Shown: one piece after another, positions 35,601 to 44,580 of the stretch
How the letters are laid out: each line of letters starts with the position of its first letter
Numbering within the stretch: position 1 is the stretch's first letter
DNA from: Pirellulaceae bacterium
Lineage (GTDB): Bacteria > Planctomycetota > Planctomycetia > Pirellulales > Pirellulaceae
Length of the DNA stretch: 64,000 nt
Direction: 5' to 3'
Assembly (NCBI GenBank): GCA_019636385.1
Contig: JAHBXT010000004.1
Span: 682,001 to 746,000, forward strand
Program-made: the position numbers and the translations under genes
Notes under the pieces: model-generated
Seen by the model: the letters and a program-made list of their open reading frames with translations, nothing else
What the model was told of the DNA's origin: nothing
Database searches by the model: none

Positions 35601-38600
35601 CTAGCCAGCCAGACCAAGTACCAAAATTATCTTGCGACGGCCCAAGCGACACTGGCAACCCATGCAATAGATGTATTGCCAATACAGCGACTGTTCCGAT
35701 AACTAACGACGACAAACAGACCGCTTGCATCAGCAACGGCCAGGGCACTGTCAGCTTTACCAGGCATTCACTGAAAGCCGCCTGCTGGAGCGCTGCAGCA
35801 CCGGGTAGCTTGGTCAGCGGTAGCACTTCCATCACCAGCGCCCACACCGCAACCAACCACAGCGCCGCGACTAAGCCATAAGGCGCTGGCATGAGACTGC
35901 CCACGATCAGCGCAGCTCCAATCGGCCATGTCGACAGCCAGCCGCGCACGGACCGGTTCCTGATCGGCCGGAGCCACAATGCGACTGCACCTAGCAGTAA
36001 CCAACCCGTGGCTACCACACTCAAACGCAGTGGCGTCATCTGTGGGACATAGAACGACTGCAATGGCTCGTACGTTTCGCTTAGCCATTGACGTCCAAAA
36101 TCAATCAGCAGCGGCACGGCGATAGCCAGCAGACTGATGGGCCACAAGATGTGCAACCAACCACTGGATGCCCAGTACGGTCCGCGACGACGCCAATCTG
36201 TGCTGCTGTCTCCGGCTGACAAGTAGAGTTCATACGCGGCTAGCACGACCAGAGCAGCTACCACATGCAGCAGCATGGCGGCAGTGATCCCCAATGGCTC
36301 CAACCACTGCCTGGCCATGAGTTTCGCCACGACTAACCCCGCCCAGCAGACCAAACTCGCCACAGTCAGCTCGCGCCATACTGCCAGACGGCGAGCGACA
36401 AAGCTGCCTAACAGCGATGCGGGAACTATCCAGCCTAGGCTACTGGCCAACGACCAGTGATCGTCGCGCGTGAAATACGCAGCGCCAGAAGCGAAGCTTA
36501 ACAGTCCGGCGCCGATGCACAGCCAACTGGAATGCTGCCAGAATCGCCAGGCTGTCTCGTTCAACGACTCGGCACCACCCGATGCATTCGGCATAGAAGG
36601 GCCGTCCGGCTCCTTCCATCCTCGCAATCCGGCTGCCAACCCCGACCACAACACTGCCAACAATCCAGTACCGACCGCCCAGGCATGTTCGGGACGCAGT
36701 CGTTCAATCCATTCCGGCATGAGCGAAGAATTCTGACACAACCGTACGGCGCTCAAGATCAACATCAATTGCCCGACGGGTACCAGTAAATGCGCCCAAC
36801 GCAACTGCCGCGCAGAAGATGACGATTGGCCCACATTTTCGGCGGCATCAGTTGGCGCAATCACAGCGCAAATCAAACTAGCGACAATCATCAAGCTGCC
36901 ATAACCAAGTAGCAACAGCGGAGCCCAGTTGCCGCCGAAGGCTGGTTGGCTCCAAGGCAATAAGCTTGCTACCACAGTCAGCGCAGCGGCTCCACTCAAG
37001 ACGACCGCCATGCCGAGAATCATTGACAGCGACAAACGATCTGCCGCTCGCCTGAATTTATACTCGGTGCTCGACCAGCGCTTGAGTGCTATACCGATCA
37101 GTCCAAACAAAAGGCTGACAATACTGAGCGTCGCAATTCGCGGTAAGGAAATCCATTGCGACGGACTCAGTTGTGCAGCGACATCGCCGACCCAACGCTC
37201 GGATCCCAGCGCGCAGGCCAGGATGCCTGACACAGAGCCGACCAACAGGCTGACCATCTGCTGGCTGCGCAGTCCATGACTCCATAACCAAATGGCAACT
37301 GCCAACAAGAACAGGCTGAACAGCCCACGGTCTGTAGACATGTGCCAAATGATTGCCGCCAGTGCTAATGAACAAATGCCGGCCAAACTCCAGGCGGCGA
37401 TGATATACCAACTGTATAACGAACCGGCGGAAGGCTTCGCCCCTGCGCTCCAACGCTTCGCCAATCTCGGTAAGCTCTCCGACCATCCCCAACTGGCCCA
37501 ACCAGCCAGTATTAGCCCTAGGGTCGACAGTGCTTCGGGGCCAGGAAAGCTTTCTTGACCCGACCGAAGCCACCAGAAATAGTACGGTACACCGGCGGCG
37601 AAGATTACTTGCAGCACTTGTGCCATCCGTCGTCTCGATCTGCCACCGCCGATTCCAATTGCAGGATTGATCGGCACGCTGAGGATCCAGGCATTCCAAA
37701 GGCTGATAGCCACTAGCGGCAGGAGGCATACTGCCGACAGCGGTCGTTGCAACTGCTGATCCGAAGCCAGAACGTGAATGGCAATCAATGTGGATGAGCC
37801 AACCATCACAGCCAACGAGACAGGCCAGAATCTTCGGCCAAACAGCGCCCGACCGGCCGTGATGGCGGCAACTCCATAAACGATGGCTCCAGTGGCTAAG
37901 GTTATCCAGGTTGTGATGTCCCATTGCACGGGCAGATTGTCTCGGGATGACAATAAAATGCCGACTAACACAGCCAAAGGAATTAACATCAAGCCGATAT
38001 GCAGGATGCCGCGCGATGTATTGCGCAGATTCCATTTTCGCAGCGTATATTGCCCAGCTCCATGGACAGCCACGGTCGCTAATAAGAATACCAGCGACGG
38101 AAAATACCGACTGGTAGACGACAGCGTACTCCACAGACTGATCACCAAGCCAACCGAGCAGACCACAATCAAACTTGCGCTGATCAGCTCGATCCAGCGG
38201 ATATTGGTCTGTTCCATAAACGACCGAAGCAGATGTGCTCCCACCTCTTGGCCGATGGACCTGGGCTGGCTGGCATCGGTCGCCGACGCTGCAATCAGCG
38301 ACGGTTGAGTACTGGGCGCTTCTATCGACGCAACTACCAGTTCCGGTTCTTCTACTGGAGGCAGTGACGCTGTGCTGTCAGAGCGGACTGGTTCTGTGGT
38401 ATACAGCGGTCCGGGCGTCGGCCTGTCACGGACCGGCTCGACGGACAGCGGCACAGCGACCTCAGGCGGCATTCCTGCCCGAAGCTGAACATCCTCCAGC
38501 AACTCTTGCAACGTCTGAGCCCGTGAATCCGATAGCCAGCCTCGGAAGTGAGCGTACGCTACTAAACGTCCAGCCGCCCTCAAATCCCGCTCGACGCGTT

Positions 38601-38811
38601 GTGCAGTGTCCCCCTCGCCGCCCTGGCCCTCGCCACCATGTGCGGTCATTGAATGTGCTGTGTCCCCAGCTAATTCCCCAGTTGTTGATTGAGAACTGGG
38701 TACGCCCAGCCAACGCAGAATACCGGCGGCCATTAGCCACAGAAGATGGCCGACAACTGCTATCGCAGCCAGTACCGCGATAAAGCCGATTAGTCCGCAG
38801 ATGTAGTCCAC
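32608..38811 (-). CDS. Giant polytopic membrane protein (2067 aa)
   Basis: An uninterrupted 2067-residue frame. It begins with a membrane helix (ICGLIGFIAVLAAIAVVGHLLWL), then a soluble stretch (about 40-200; Pro/Ser/Thr-rich with RDRPTPGP and PPVEEPEL). After that it is an almost continuous series of hydrophobic helices broken by short Arg/Trp-rich loops, ending with a short cytoplasmic-looking tail (KNRPRVLKYLDELKR). Several dozen transmembrane helices are implied. No catalytic motif or transporter signature was recognised. The pattern loosely recalls DUF2339-like giant membrane proteins, but this is only a shape resemblance. Internal frames on both strands are shadows. The gene is isolated, tail-to-tail with the kinase-like gene. 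Confidence 0.75.
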   Translation of the reverse strand: MDYICGLIGFIAVLAAIAVVGHLLWLMAAGILRWLGVPSSQSTTGELAGDTAHSMTAHGGEGQGGEGDTAQRVERDLRAAGRLVAYAHFRGWLSDSRAQTLQELLEDVQLRAGMPPEVAVPLSVEPVRDRPTPGPLYTTEPVRSDSTASLPPVEEPELVVASIEAPSTQPSLIAASATDASQPRSIGQEVGAHLLRSFMEQTNIRWIELISASLIVVCSVGLVISLWSTLSSTSRYFPSLVFLLATVAVHGAGQYTLRKWNLRNTSRGILHIGLMLIPLAVLVGILLSSRDNLPVQWDITTWITLATGAIVYGVAAITAGRALFGRRFWPVSLAVMVGSSTLIAIHVLASDQQLQRPLSAVCLLPLVAISLWNAWILSVPINPAIGIGGGRSRRRMAQVLQVIFAAGVPYYFWWLRSGQESFPGPEALSTLGLILAGWASWGWSESLPRLAKRWSAGAKPSAGSLYSWYIIAAWSLAGICSLALAAIIWHMSTDRGLFSLFLLAVAIWLWSHGLRSQQMVSLLVGSVSGILACALGSERWVGDVAAQLSPSQWISLPRIATLSIVSLLFGLIGIALKRWSSTEYKFRRAADRLSLSMILGMAVVLSGAAALTVVASLLPWSQPAFGGNWAPLLLLGYGSLMIVASLICAVIAPTDAAENVGQSSSSARQLRWAHLLVPVGQLMLILSAVRLCQNSSLMPEWIERLRPEHAWAVGTGLLAVLWSGLAAGLRGWKEPDGPSMPNASGGAESLNETAWRFWQHSSWLCIGAGLLSFASGAAYFTRDDHWSLASSLGWIVPASLLGSFVARRLAVWRELTVASLVCWAGLVVAKLMARQWLEPLGITAAMLLHVVAALVVLAAYELYLSAGDSSTDWRRRGPYWASSGWLHILWPISLLAIAVPLLIDFGRQWLSETYEPLQSFYVPQMTPLRLSVVATGWLLLGAVALWLRPIRNRSVRGWLSTWPIGAALIVGSLMPAPYGLVAALWLVAVWALVMEVLPLTKLPGAAALQQAAFSECLVKLTVPWPLLMQAVCLSSLVIGTVAVLAIHLLHGLPVSLGPSQDNFGTWSGWLANVGRLLIVLGPLVSLLAVGWLVAAWLVRSPNLIAGRGLATAGGIALICGLAGTDQPIAFELVAAQSFALALAILSWKTLSMTTLTNWIALRHLDKQSSPWQLLSKASRGARWRGSEQAAFRLTNVGMGIVAMLCAVAAGMVMYYPQRALPELDRMGGMPVAVTVLATLVMMWVLWPRRSASPAGLLAISLGLMAPVAAAGYASWLVKNPTGQFASADDFEPYRLLAVLWLAALVIGLLYRIRCAMTARPFTLSGEVAWIVLATIVGVMSLAALDADSIWASAQLAVLAAIITISSEASRQGWRGHLAMLIAIAAWVPWMSGGTSTTWIHYPWQVLWGATGVGLVAIGSRLGLKAIGLTQEASKQEKWPTVDHVACLGVSGLSIVLSGCWILSQAEVVANCTTATWVVFGLLIANFLLAVARLWDRGPSQRGMGVYLATIALVVVAVNTVAAHQQLLRLHSELAWLIGLLGALAALAVVLRELILQRAPLQQLLRLNELVEPDKLHRASGWMSNWHMLVAAVCLVPNAWLVLNMPDMVTRVMAMVVPMLGAAAVLPLAGQPDRSVHRYTVILISSVTLVLAWWSDLPPAWPTRQQPESWLYLQRAMLACVILGIAYPLLASRRAPSDLWSRPLLGTGWCSLGLATMLGCSMIVAADYWAEYTVQASVIGRSLVVVAWSAIFARLLQFAARPLQLESRASAPVRSAAVYAAELVLAAGCVAAHKLFPHLFSGVLASWWPIVIFAIAFASAALGHILRKIEQPILADPIHRSSLLLPLIPLAGVWWFRPQHAGWLWNDWGSYWLLLLTAASLYGLHGWLRNSLWWRATSVLLALASFWAYLHSQPELRFFQHPQFWLLPPTLATLIFVEWNRAKLQEAAVTGARYVCILIAYFSSTAEIFMRALAGNLWQPLWLLILALSGVAAGIVLRVRAFLFCGTLFVMVALVAMVWQAAQAVDQVWPWWVFGIATGIGLIVMLGYFEKNRPRVLKYLDELKRWQN

Positions 38812-39203
38812 GATGGTCCTCGCTCAGTGAGCTGGGATGCCCTCACCCCGCTATTGATTATTCGATAAATTCGCCAATCCGTCGGCACCAGGGATTCAGT
38901 CCAAACCCTCCAAGATTGTCTAGACTCCCAGGTTCTTAAATACCTTTGCAGATACTGCTAGGGTGACCAAAACCGGACTTTCTGAGCGTTTCCCGAGACT
39001 TTCTGGTGGATTGGGGCGGTAATTGCTAGTTTTAAGCTGCAGAAACGGGGCTAATTCGCCTAAATTGCCACACAATCGGTCTTGGGAAGGCGGTACCGCC
39101 TCTGCTACAGTCTGGGCGCGGCAACCACCGGCCCGCTAGATTTCAGGCGGTTCTTTTGGCTCTGCCGATCACCCCGAAAACCCTTGCGTCATGGAAGATG
39201 CTC
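38812..39203. other. Divergent intergenic region with promoter and palindrome
   Basis: No gene is present between the giant membrane protein and the TIGR03009 gene. It holds the promoter/palindrome pair described separately. Confidence 0.5.
39082..39111 (+). promoter_or_regulatory. Putative promoter with embedded palindrome
   Basis: TTGGGA (39082-39087) and TACAGT (39106-39111) are separated by 18 bases. The spacer contains a perfect 14-bp palindrome, AGGCGGTACCGCCT (39088-39101). The distance to the TIGR03009 start is about 90 bases. Fit to sigma-70 is moderate (four of six in each box). Confidence 0.4.
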
Positions 39204-40379
39204 ATGCTGTGGCTACCTGGCAAACGTGAAATTGTACCTTCACTGATTACTCCCGTCGCTACGCTCGCCAGCTTTCGTTCAATCGCCCTGGCGCTGCTGA
39301 TCACCGCGCTGTCCTTCACAACCATCAATGCCCAGCAGCCGGGACGACAAATTACGACCGGACAATCGCCCACGCTGCGGCAAGCTCCGGTCCAACAACC
39401 ACCCGGGCAACTGATTGCTAATCAACCCTCTGCCGGCCAACAACAATCTCAACAGTTGCAACAGCCCGCGAACAATCAATTTCGCGTCGTCGATCCGGCT
39501 ACAGCAGTGGCACAGGGGGCAGCTCGCGTTGCAGAGCCACCGTTTCCACAACTGAGCCAGGAGGAGCAGCATCGCCTGGATCAGATTCTGCAAGTCTGGG
39601 AACAAAGTACCGCCAAGATCAACACTTTTGAATGCAAGTTCAAGCGGTGGGTTTACAACCCGAATTCCCATGAGACGCACCCTGAGTCAATTGCAGAGGG
39701 CTCGATACGTTACAAGTCGCCCGACATGGGCAGCTTCAAAGAAGATGCGCGCGTTGCCTTGGCCGGTACCAAGCCCGACGGCTCCCCGGACTATAAAGTC
39801 AATCCGCGCTTGCCGCACGGCGACTGGTGGGTGTGCGACGGCGAGTGGGTGCATCAATTGGACCGTAACGCCAAGAAGGCCATTCAAACGCAGTTGCCTC
39901 CCGAACTGCGCGGCACCAACATTCCTCTCAGCCCACTGCCGTTCATGTTTGGCGTAAAAGCCCACGAAGTCAAGGCTCGGTACTTCATTCGTGAGATTCC
40001 TGCGCAGCCAGGCAATAGCGACGTATGGGTGGAAGCTTGGCCCAAGCGATCCGATGATGCTGGCAACTACTCGCGAGTACAAATCGTGTTAGATCGTAGC
40101 GACAATCTGCCGAAAGCCATGATCCTGTTTATGCCCAACTGGTCTCCGCAGGCCAGACACCGCGAGCTGTATGAATTCTCTAGCCGCCAAGTCAACAGTT
40201 TGCTAGACAAAATCAAGCAGAACCTGTTTATGCAAAGCTTTATCGACACTAAAGTCGGCTCAGATTGGCAAGTCATTCGCGAAGGTTGGATTCCACCTGA
40301 GCAAGCTCCCGTCGTGACCAATGACCCCGCCAACTCCGATCGCTTGGCGACGCCCGGCATCCCTGCTGCAAGTCGCTAG
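39204..40379 (+). CDS. Exported TIGR03009 family protein
   Basis: A protein of about 391 residues of the planctomycete-specific TIGR03009 family. It has a signal-type hydrophobic stretch (about residues 25-42), a Gln/Pro-rich linker (QQQSQQLQQPANNQ) and a conserved C-terminal domain (about 120-370) with FECKFKRW, WWVCDGEWVHQ and WVEAWPKR, a layout recalling LolA/outer-membrane lipoprotein carrier folds. Function is unknown. The ATG at 39204 follows GGAAGA with suitable spacing, so it is preferred to ATG 39198 and TTG 39156. The gene is single and divergent from the giant membrane protein. Confidence 0.88.
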   Translation: MLWLPGKREIVPSLITPVATLASFRSIALALLITALSFTTINAQQPGRQITTGQSPTLRQAPVQQPPGQLIANQPSAGQQQSQQLQQPANNQFRVVDPATAVAQGAARVAEPPFPQLSQEEQHRLDQILQVWEQSTAKINTFECKFKRWVYNPNSHETHPESIAEGSIRYKSPDMGSFKEDARVALAGTKPDGSPDYKVNPRLPHGDWWVCDGEWVHQLDRNAKKAIQTQLPPELRGTNIPLSPLPFMFGVKAHEVKARYFIREIPAQPGNSDVWVEAWPKRSDDAGNYSRVQIVLDRSDNLPKAMILFMPNWSPQARHRELYEFSSRQVNSLLDKIKQNLFMQSFIDTKVGSDWQVIREGWIPPEQAPVVTNDPANSDRLATPGIPAASR

Positions 40380-40512
40380 GCAACCGTCAGGAATGTAGCA
40401 GCCGTCGCCAGACGGTAGTCCTGCTAGAGGTCCACCTTCTGGGGACTGTGCACACGATAGATTTGTATCTGTCACTCGATAAGCTCATGCGAGTTGCTCA
40501 CATGCAAGTTGC

Positions 40513-41259
40513 TCACATGCGTTGCTCGAGCGCCTCGATACGCTGCTGCAATTGACTTACAAGCGCGCGCAGTTCAGCGACTTGGCTAGCCAGTTGCGAG
40601 CTACTCTCCAAACCGACGGATCGGCTGCGACCTATGGCGCCACCATCCGCTCCACTTGTGGTGTGCTGTTGGCGGCTGACGGATTCCAACAGCCACTGCA
40701 TTTCTTGGGGCTGATACAGATTGTGGGTTACCAATTGTCCACGGCCGGGCGGTGTCAATTCGACGACTAGACCACGTTGGATCAACCCACCCAAAATCTG
40801 CTGCAAGGCATCCAGGTCGGCGATGGGTTCAATGCGGCTGGCCCGGGTCCGCAATTCGCCGATCGTCTGTTCACCGCGCAATAGCAACTCGATCATCACG
40901 GCAACTTCGGCACCTTTTACTCCCATGTAGTCGTATCCGTGGTGGCGAAACTTGGGCACACGACCGCCGCTGTGCAATTCGGTAACCAACTGCTTTTGTC
41001 GCATGTCGTCCAGCGCGTCTTCAATTTCCTCAGCGGTCAGATTCATCACTGGGGAGCGACTGGTTTTCTGATTGCAGCCCACCAGCAAATTGTTAGCCGT
41101 CAGCGGATAGGCATCCGGCGTCGTCCGAGCCTTTTCCATCAGCACTCCCAGAATTCGCCGCTCGATTGCGGACAACGGCGCGACCTTTGGTGCAGGGACA
41201 GGCGAATCACCTGACCCTGCCGATGAGCCTTGGTTGCCGGGGCTGTGTGAGTCGGACAT
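40513..41259 (-). CDS. YceH/DUF480 family protein
   Basis: A 248-residue protein of the YceH (DUF480) family. The core shows ERRILGVLMEKARTTPDAYPLT, NQKTSRSPVMNL and GRVPKFRHH, tandem winged-helix motifs typical of the family. An N-terminal Ser/Pro-rich tail and a C-terminal coiled coil (VAELRALVSQLQQRIEALE) extend it. The function is unclear; a DNA- or RNA-binding role is assumed from the winged helices. It is monocistronic and convergent with the TIGR03009 gene. Confidence 0.9.
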   Translation of the reverse strand: MSDSHSPGNQGSSAGSGDSPVPAPKVAPLSAIERRILGVLMEKARTTPDAYPLTANNLLVGCNQKTSRSPVMNLTAEEIEDALDDMRQKQLVTELHSGGRVPKFRHHGYDYMGVKGAEVAVMIELLLRGEQTIGELRTRASRIEPIADLDALQQILGGLIQRGLVVELTPPGRGQLVTHNLYQPQEMQWLLESVSRQQHTTSGADGGAIGRSRSVGLESSSQLASQVAELRALVSQLQQRIEALEQRM

Positions 41260-41565
41260 GATCCTGATTCCTTACGCCGAACTGTTGCTAACGACACTCA
41301 TCTGCCACCGGGTATCTGCCACTGGGGACTGGCCTGCTTTCGAAACACAACCGCTGCCCAGTCCTTCCGCTTGTATCCAATGGACAGCTGTAAAATACTC
41401 TGCCAATCATGGGGCGAATAGGGTGGCTGCACCGTGCTCAGACAGAACATACCAATTCAACGACCACGAATTGCCTAAACCACGCCAAGAAAACCGAGCT
41501 ACCAACGAAAACTAATTTAGTGCTAGCCGTTCAGCCATCTGCACTCGGAGCTACGGTCTTGACTT

Positions 41566-41590
41566 GTAGCTACGTTCGCCAGAACGTGGT
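41566..41590 (+). repeat. Intergenic stem-loop repeat, copy A
   Basis: GTAGCTACGTTCGCCAGAAC, then GTGGT. Within it ACGTTC-GCCA-GAACGT forms a perfect 6-bp hairpin with a 4-base loop. A related copy occurs near 25.4 kb. Confidence 0.55.
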
Positions 41591-41608
41591 TGGCACTCAA
41601 TCATAACC

Positions 41609-41639
41609 GGTATCTACATTCGCCAAAGCGTGGGACTAC
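41609..41639 (+). repeat. Intergenic stem-loop repeat, copy B
   Basis: GGTATCTACATTCGCCAAAG, then CGTGGGACTAC. It matches copy A at most positions (TCTAC/GCTAC, TTCGCCA, CGTGG), but its hairpin is imperfect. Confidence 0.5.
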
Positions 41640-41671
41640 ACTATCCTCCAGCCAATGCGGGAACGCTAACC

Positions 41672-42130
41672 ATGTACGCCAGCGCCATGCAACACGACGA
41701 ACACCAATACGCTCACTATCGTCCCGCCGAGACCAGCCATTCCCTGGTAGTAGGTTATATACTCTGGCTATTGGGTTTTTTTGGAGCACACCGCTTTTAC
41801 TACGGACGACCTATCACCGGCATCATCTATTGTTTTACGTTCGGACTGTTCTTGATAGGCTGGATACTCGATCTGTTCTTCATGCCGATGCTAGCTCGCA
41901 CCGCCCGCCGTCAGCATGTCGCCGGTCCCTTTGACCACAATGTGGCCTGGCTGTTGCACTCCTGCTTTCTGGTTGGACTGCTGGGATTGCACCGCTTCTA
42001 CCTGGGCAAATGGGTTACTGGAATCATCTGGCTACTGACCGGTGGCTTGTTAGGCATCGGCTTTATCTACGATTGGATTACGCTCAACGATCAAGTCAAC
42101 CGCGCCAATTCGGAATATTACCTGGCGTGA
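41672..42130 (+). CDS. Double TM2-domain membrane protein
   Basis: About 152 residues containing two TM2-type units, each two hydrophobic helices around a conserved aromatic turn: LWLLGFFGAHRFYYGRPITG near residue 30 and FLVGLLGLHRFYLGKWVTG near residue 100. Both units end in Asp-Trp or Trp-Ile-Leu-Asp turns. TM2 proteins are small inner-membrane proteins of unclear function; the tandem arrangement would give four helices. ATG 41672 is used, with GGGA about ten bases upstream; a GTG at 41630 would add 14 unlikely residues. It is convergent with the next gene. Confidence 0.85.
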   Translation: MYASAMQHDEHQYAHYRPAETSHSLVVGYILWLLGFFGAHRFYYGRPITGIIYCFTFGLFLIGWILDLFFMPMLARTARRQHVAGPFDHNVAWLLHSCFLVGLLGLHRFYLGKWVTGIIWLLTGGLLGIGFIYDWITLNDQVNRANSEYYLA

Positions 42131-42191
42131 TTGTGCGGCTGAACACACTCTCTCAACTTCACTTGGATAATCAAAGCGTCGATTCGATATC

Positions 42192-42515
42192 CTACTGCCC
42201 CTCCTCGATAGCCTCTTGCAGGGCCAGCACCAGAGCGCGGCGTGAAAGCGCCCCGGTTGTCAGGCGATCGATGTTCAATCCCAGCACGCGAGCTAGCTCG
42301 ATTGCCAGATCGACGTCGCGAATACCTAAGTACTGATTGGTAACGTGATCGCCTACGTAGATGGTCTGCGAGTCTCTCTCGAACCCCGACTCAAAACAAT
42401 CGCTCAACCGCTCAATCCATGAATCTGGAATCCGTTTTTGGCGGCAGTACTCCAGCGACCAGATATCATCGCCCGTACATTCAGCCAGTAGTTGTAAAGC
42501 TCGCAGTCGTTCCAT
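42192..42515 (-). CDS. Small hypothetical protein (about 107 aa)
   Basis: A soluble, acidic protein. Recognisable segments are MERLRALQLLAECTGDDIW near the N-terminus, a Cys in EYCRQKRIPD and a repeated acidic helix (LAIELARVLGLNIDRL; LVLALQEAIEEG). No family was recognised. The frame extends upstream to a TTG at 42581 with a Ser/Asp-rich stretch, so the start is uncertain; the first ATG is used. The gene is convergent with the TM2 gene and precedes the antiporter on the same strand in the sense that both read leftward, about 305 bases apart. Confidence 0.5.
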   Translation of the reverse strand: MERLRALQLLAECTGDDIWSLEYCRQKRIPDSWIERLSDCFESGFERDSQTIYVGDHVTNQYLGIRDVDLAIELARVLGLNIDRLTTGALSRRALVLALQEAIEEGQ

Positions 42516-42581
42516 CTCTGTAATGTAGCTGGAATCACCATCAGCGTCACTGTCCCCAGCAAATTGCCGCCGATTGCCCAA

Positions 42582-42819
42582 TCACCCCTTTGAACCTAGG
42601 GATTTCGTGGATGCTGCATGTCGTCGATGCGACCATGCTGTACAAGCTTTTATCGACTTGATTCCGCAGCCAGAGAGTGGATATACGGCGGCCTGGAGGC
42701 TGTTGCCCGAACTCGTCTCAAAGCGTGAGCCCGTCCAAGAGACGCTGGCCATGGGTCCGGGATGCTCTGGCCGCAGTCATCGAAACCTCAAAGGACTTGG
42801 CTTGCTGCAGCCCACATTG
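42582..42819. other. Gap between small hypothetical gene and antiporter
   Basis: An open frame exists on the plus strand but has no recognisable protein character and begins with a weak TTG. No repeat or terminator was identified. Confidence 0.35.
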
Positions 42820-44580
42820 TTATTTTTCTTCTGGTGGAAGTAATGACATGCCTATCATTTCGATCTGGCCTTCAGCGGATTGACGGAGAATGCGAAAGCT
42901 CACTTGACCAAAGCGGACAGCGCTGTCTGCATTGGGAGGCCGACGTCCAAGATGATTGCAGAGGACTTCGGCCAGCGTGTGTTCAGGCGGGGCGTCTATC
43001 TGAATCGCATACAGCTCTTGTATATCCTTGACGGTCGTTGACGCGCGCAAGGGAAACTCTAGCGTGTTGGGAATTTTGCCGCGAACATCGGAGTTGCTAC
43101 CGAAGACTTGGTTCACCAAAGGCTGAATTCCTAGGCGAAGCACTAGGATTACGTGGTCGCCCGACTGAATATAGGTGCTACCTTGAGGGGGGACGATCTG
43201 TTCCCCGCGCGAAATTAGTGCGATGACCGCTCCCTCGGGCAATGCCAAGTCCTTTACTCTGCGCCCGGCCGCGCGCGAATTATCGCCGATCGCATAATCT
43301 ACGATTTCGCCGTTGACGTGACGCAGTGAGGAAATCTCCAACGTCAATGGTGGCTCTGGCTCGCGGGGTCGCTCCAGGCCTAGCCAGCGAGCGACAATGG
43401 TCAAGGTTGATCCCTGAATCAACGCCGACACCACGACAATAAAGAAAACCACATCAAACAACAGGGCTGCTTGCAATGGCTTTTCGGCGGTACCCAACAT
43501 CAATGGAAAAGTAGCCAGAGTAATTGGTACCGCGCCTTTGAGCCCCACCCATGAAATGAAGGCCAGTTCCTTCCGGGAAAACCGAAATGGCCATGCCGAA
43601 ATCAGTACGGCAAGTGGCCGCGCCACGAAAATCAGCACAATACTAATAAGGAGTGCCTTGCCGGCCACATCCAACAGGCGACTCGGAAAGCACAACAAGC
43701 CCAATACAACGAACATGACAATCTGTGACAGCCAAGCGATAGCGTCATGGTATAAGCGGATGCCGCGTTGGAAAACCAGCGGCCGATTACCGATAATCAC
43801 TCCGGCTAAATAAACTGCCAGAAAGCCACTTCCTCCAAGCTTGGATGCCAGTCCAAATGTCAACAAGCCAAAGGCGGTGACCAGCACCGGATACATGCCA
43901 GCCGCACCTAGTTCAATCTTGTTAACCAGCCAACCTGCCGCATAACCTCCAAGAACTCCGCATGCGGCTCCGACCAACATCTGCAACACGAATAAGCCCA
44001 ACAATCCCGGACCAAGGCCTACGTTACCTAGCAAAATCTCAATGCAGCCAACGGTCAGGAAAATGGCCATGGGGTCGTTGGAGGCGCTCTCGACTTCCAG
44101 CACGGCTGCTATTCGCTTGGGTAAGCTGACCCCGCCCGAACGCAGGACCGAGAATACTGCGGAAGCATCTGTCGAACCAACGATACTGCCCAACAGCAGA
44201 CCCTCCAAGAGTGAAATCTGTAAGATCCAGGCGGCAGCTAGCCCGGTTACGACGGCCGTAACGAACACACCCCAGGTTGCCAGAATGACCGATGGCTTCC
44301 AAGCCAAATGGATCGCTGGCAACGAAGTCCCCAGCCCCCCATCAAAGAGGATCATCGCCAAAGCCAAAGTACCAATGGCATGCGCCAGGCGGTAATTCTC
44401 AAAGTCCAGCCCGCCGATACCTTCCGAACCGGCCAACATTCCCAGCAATAGAAACAATACCAGAACAGGTACGCCTAACCGTGCCGAGATCTTGCTGGAT
44501 GCAATGCCCAGCAGCAACAAGACGCCGGCAATGAGAATCACAGTATCAATTAAAAACACATCTTCACCAATCTGGTGCAC
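42820..44580 (-). CDS. Potassium/proton antiporter of the CvrA (NhaP2) type
   Basis: A 586-residue CPA1-family antiporter. About 12 transmembrane segments fill residues 1-390, with the conserved FDGGLG (about 80), STDASAVFSVLR (about 135) and ESASNDPMAIF (about 163) motifs of CvrA/NhaP2 proteins; the Asp-Ala and Asn-Asp pairs are the ion-binding candidates. Residues about 395-480 form a regulatory RCK/TrkA-C-like domain (AAGRRVKDLALPEGAVIALI), and the C-terminus (TLAEVLCNHLGRRPPN, VRFGQVSFRI) resembles a CorC-type domain. It would expel K+ in exchange for H+. The start is ATG 44580; the gene is single, about 240 bases from the oxidase subunit III gene. Confidence 0.88.
   Translation of the reverse strand: MHQIGEDVFLIDTVILIAGVLLLLGIASSKISARLGVPVLVLFLLLGMLAGSEGIGGLDFENYRLAHAIGTLALAMILFDGGLGTSLPAIHLAWKPSVILATWGVFVTAVVTGLAAAWILQISLLEGLLLGSIVGSTDASAVFSVLRSGGVSLPKRIAAVLEVESASNDPMAIFLTVGCIEILLGNVGLGPGLLGLFVLQMLVGAACGVLGGYAAGWLVNKIELGAAGMYPVLVTAFGLLTFGLASKLGGSGFLAVYLAGVIIGNRPLVFQRGIRLYHDAIAWLSQIVMFVVLGLLCFPSRLLDVAGKALLISIVLIFVARPLAVLISAWPFRFSRKELAFISWVGLKGAVPITLATFPLMLGTAEKPLQAALLFDVVFFIVVVSALIQGSTLTIVARWLGLERPREPEPPLTLEISSLRHVNGEIVDYAIGDNSRAAGRRVKDLALPEGAVIALISRGEQIVPPQGSTYIQSGDHVILVLRLGIQPLVNQVFGSNSDVRGKIPNTLEFPLRASTTVKDIQELYAIQIDAPPEHTLAEVLCNHLGRRPPNADSAVRFGQVSFRILRQSAEGQIEMIGMSLLPPEEK

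Larger units (their letters stand above)
41260..41671. other. Intergenic region with GTAGCTACGTTC repeats
   Basis: No gene is supported between yceH and the TM2 gene. The region carries two copies of an intergenic repeat (41566 and 41609) and an A-rich stretch near 41480-41515. Confidence 0.5.

Noticed and set aside
37058..38134. 358-codon frame inside the giant membrane protein gene, same strand
   Set aside because: Lies within the strongly supported longer frame and reads as a Cys/Trp/His-rich shadow.
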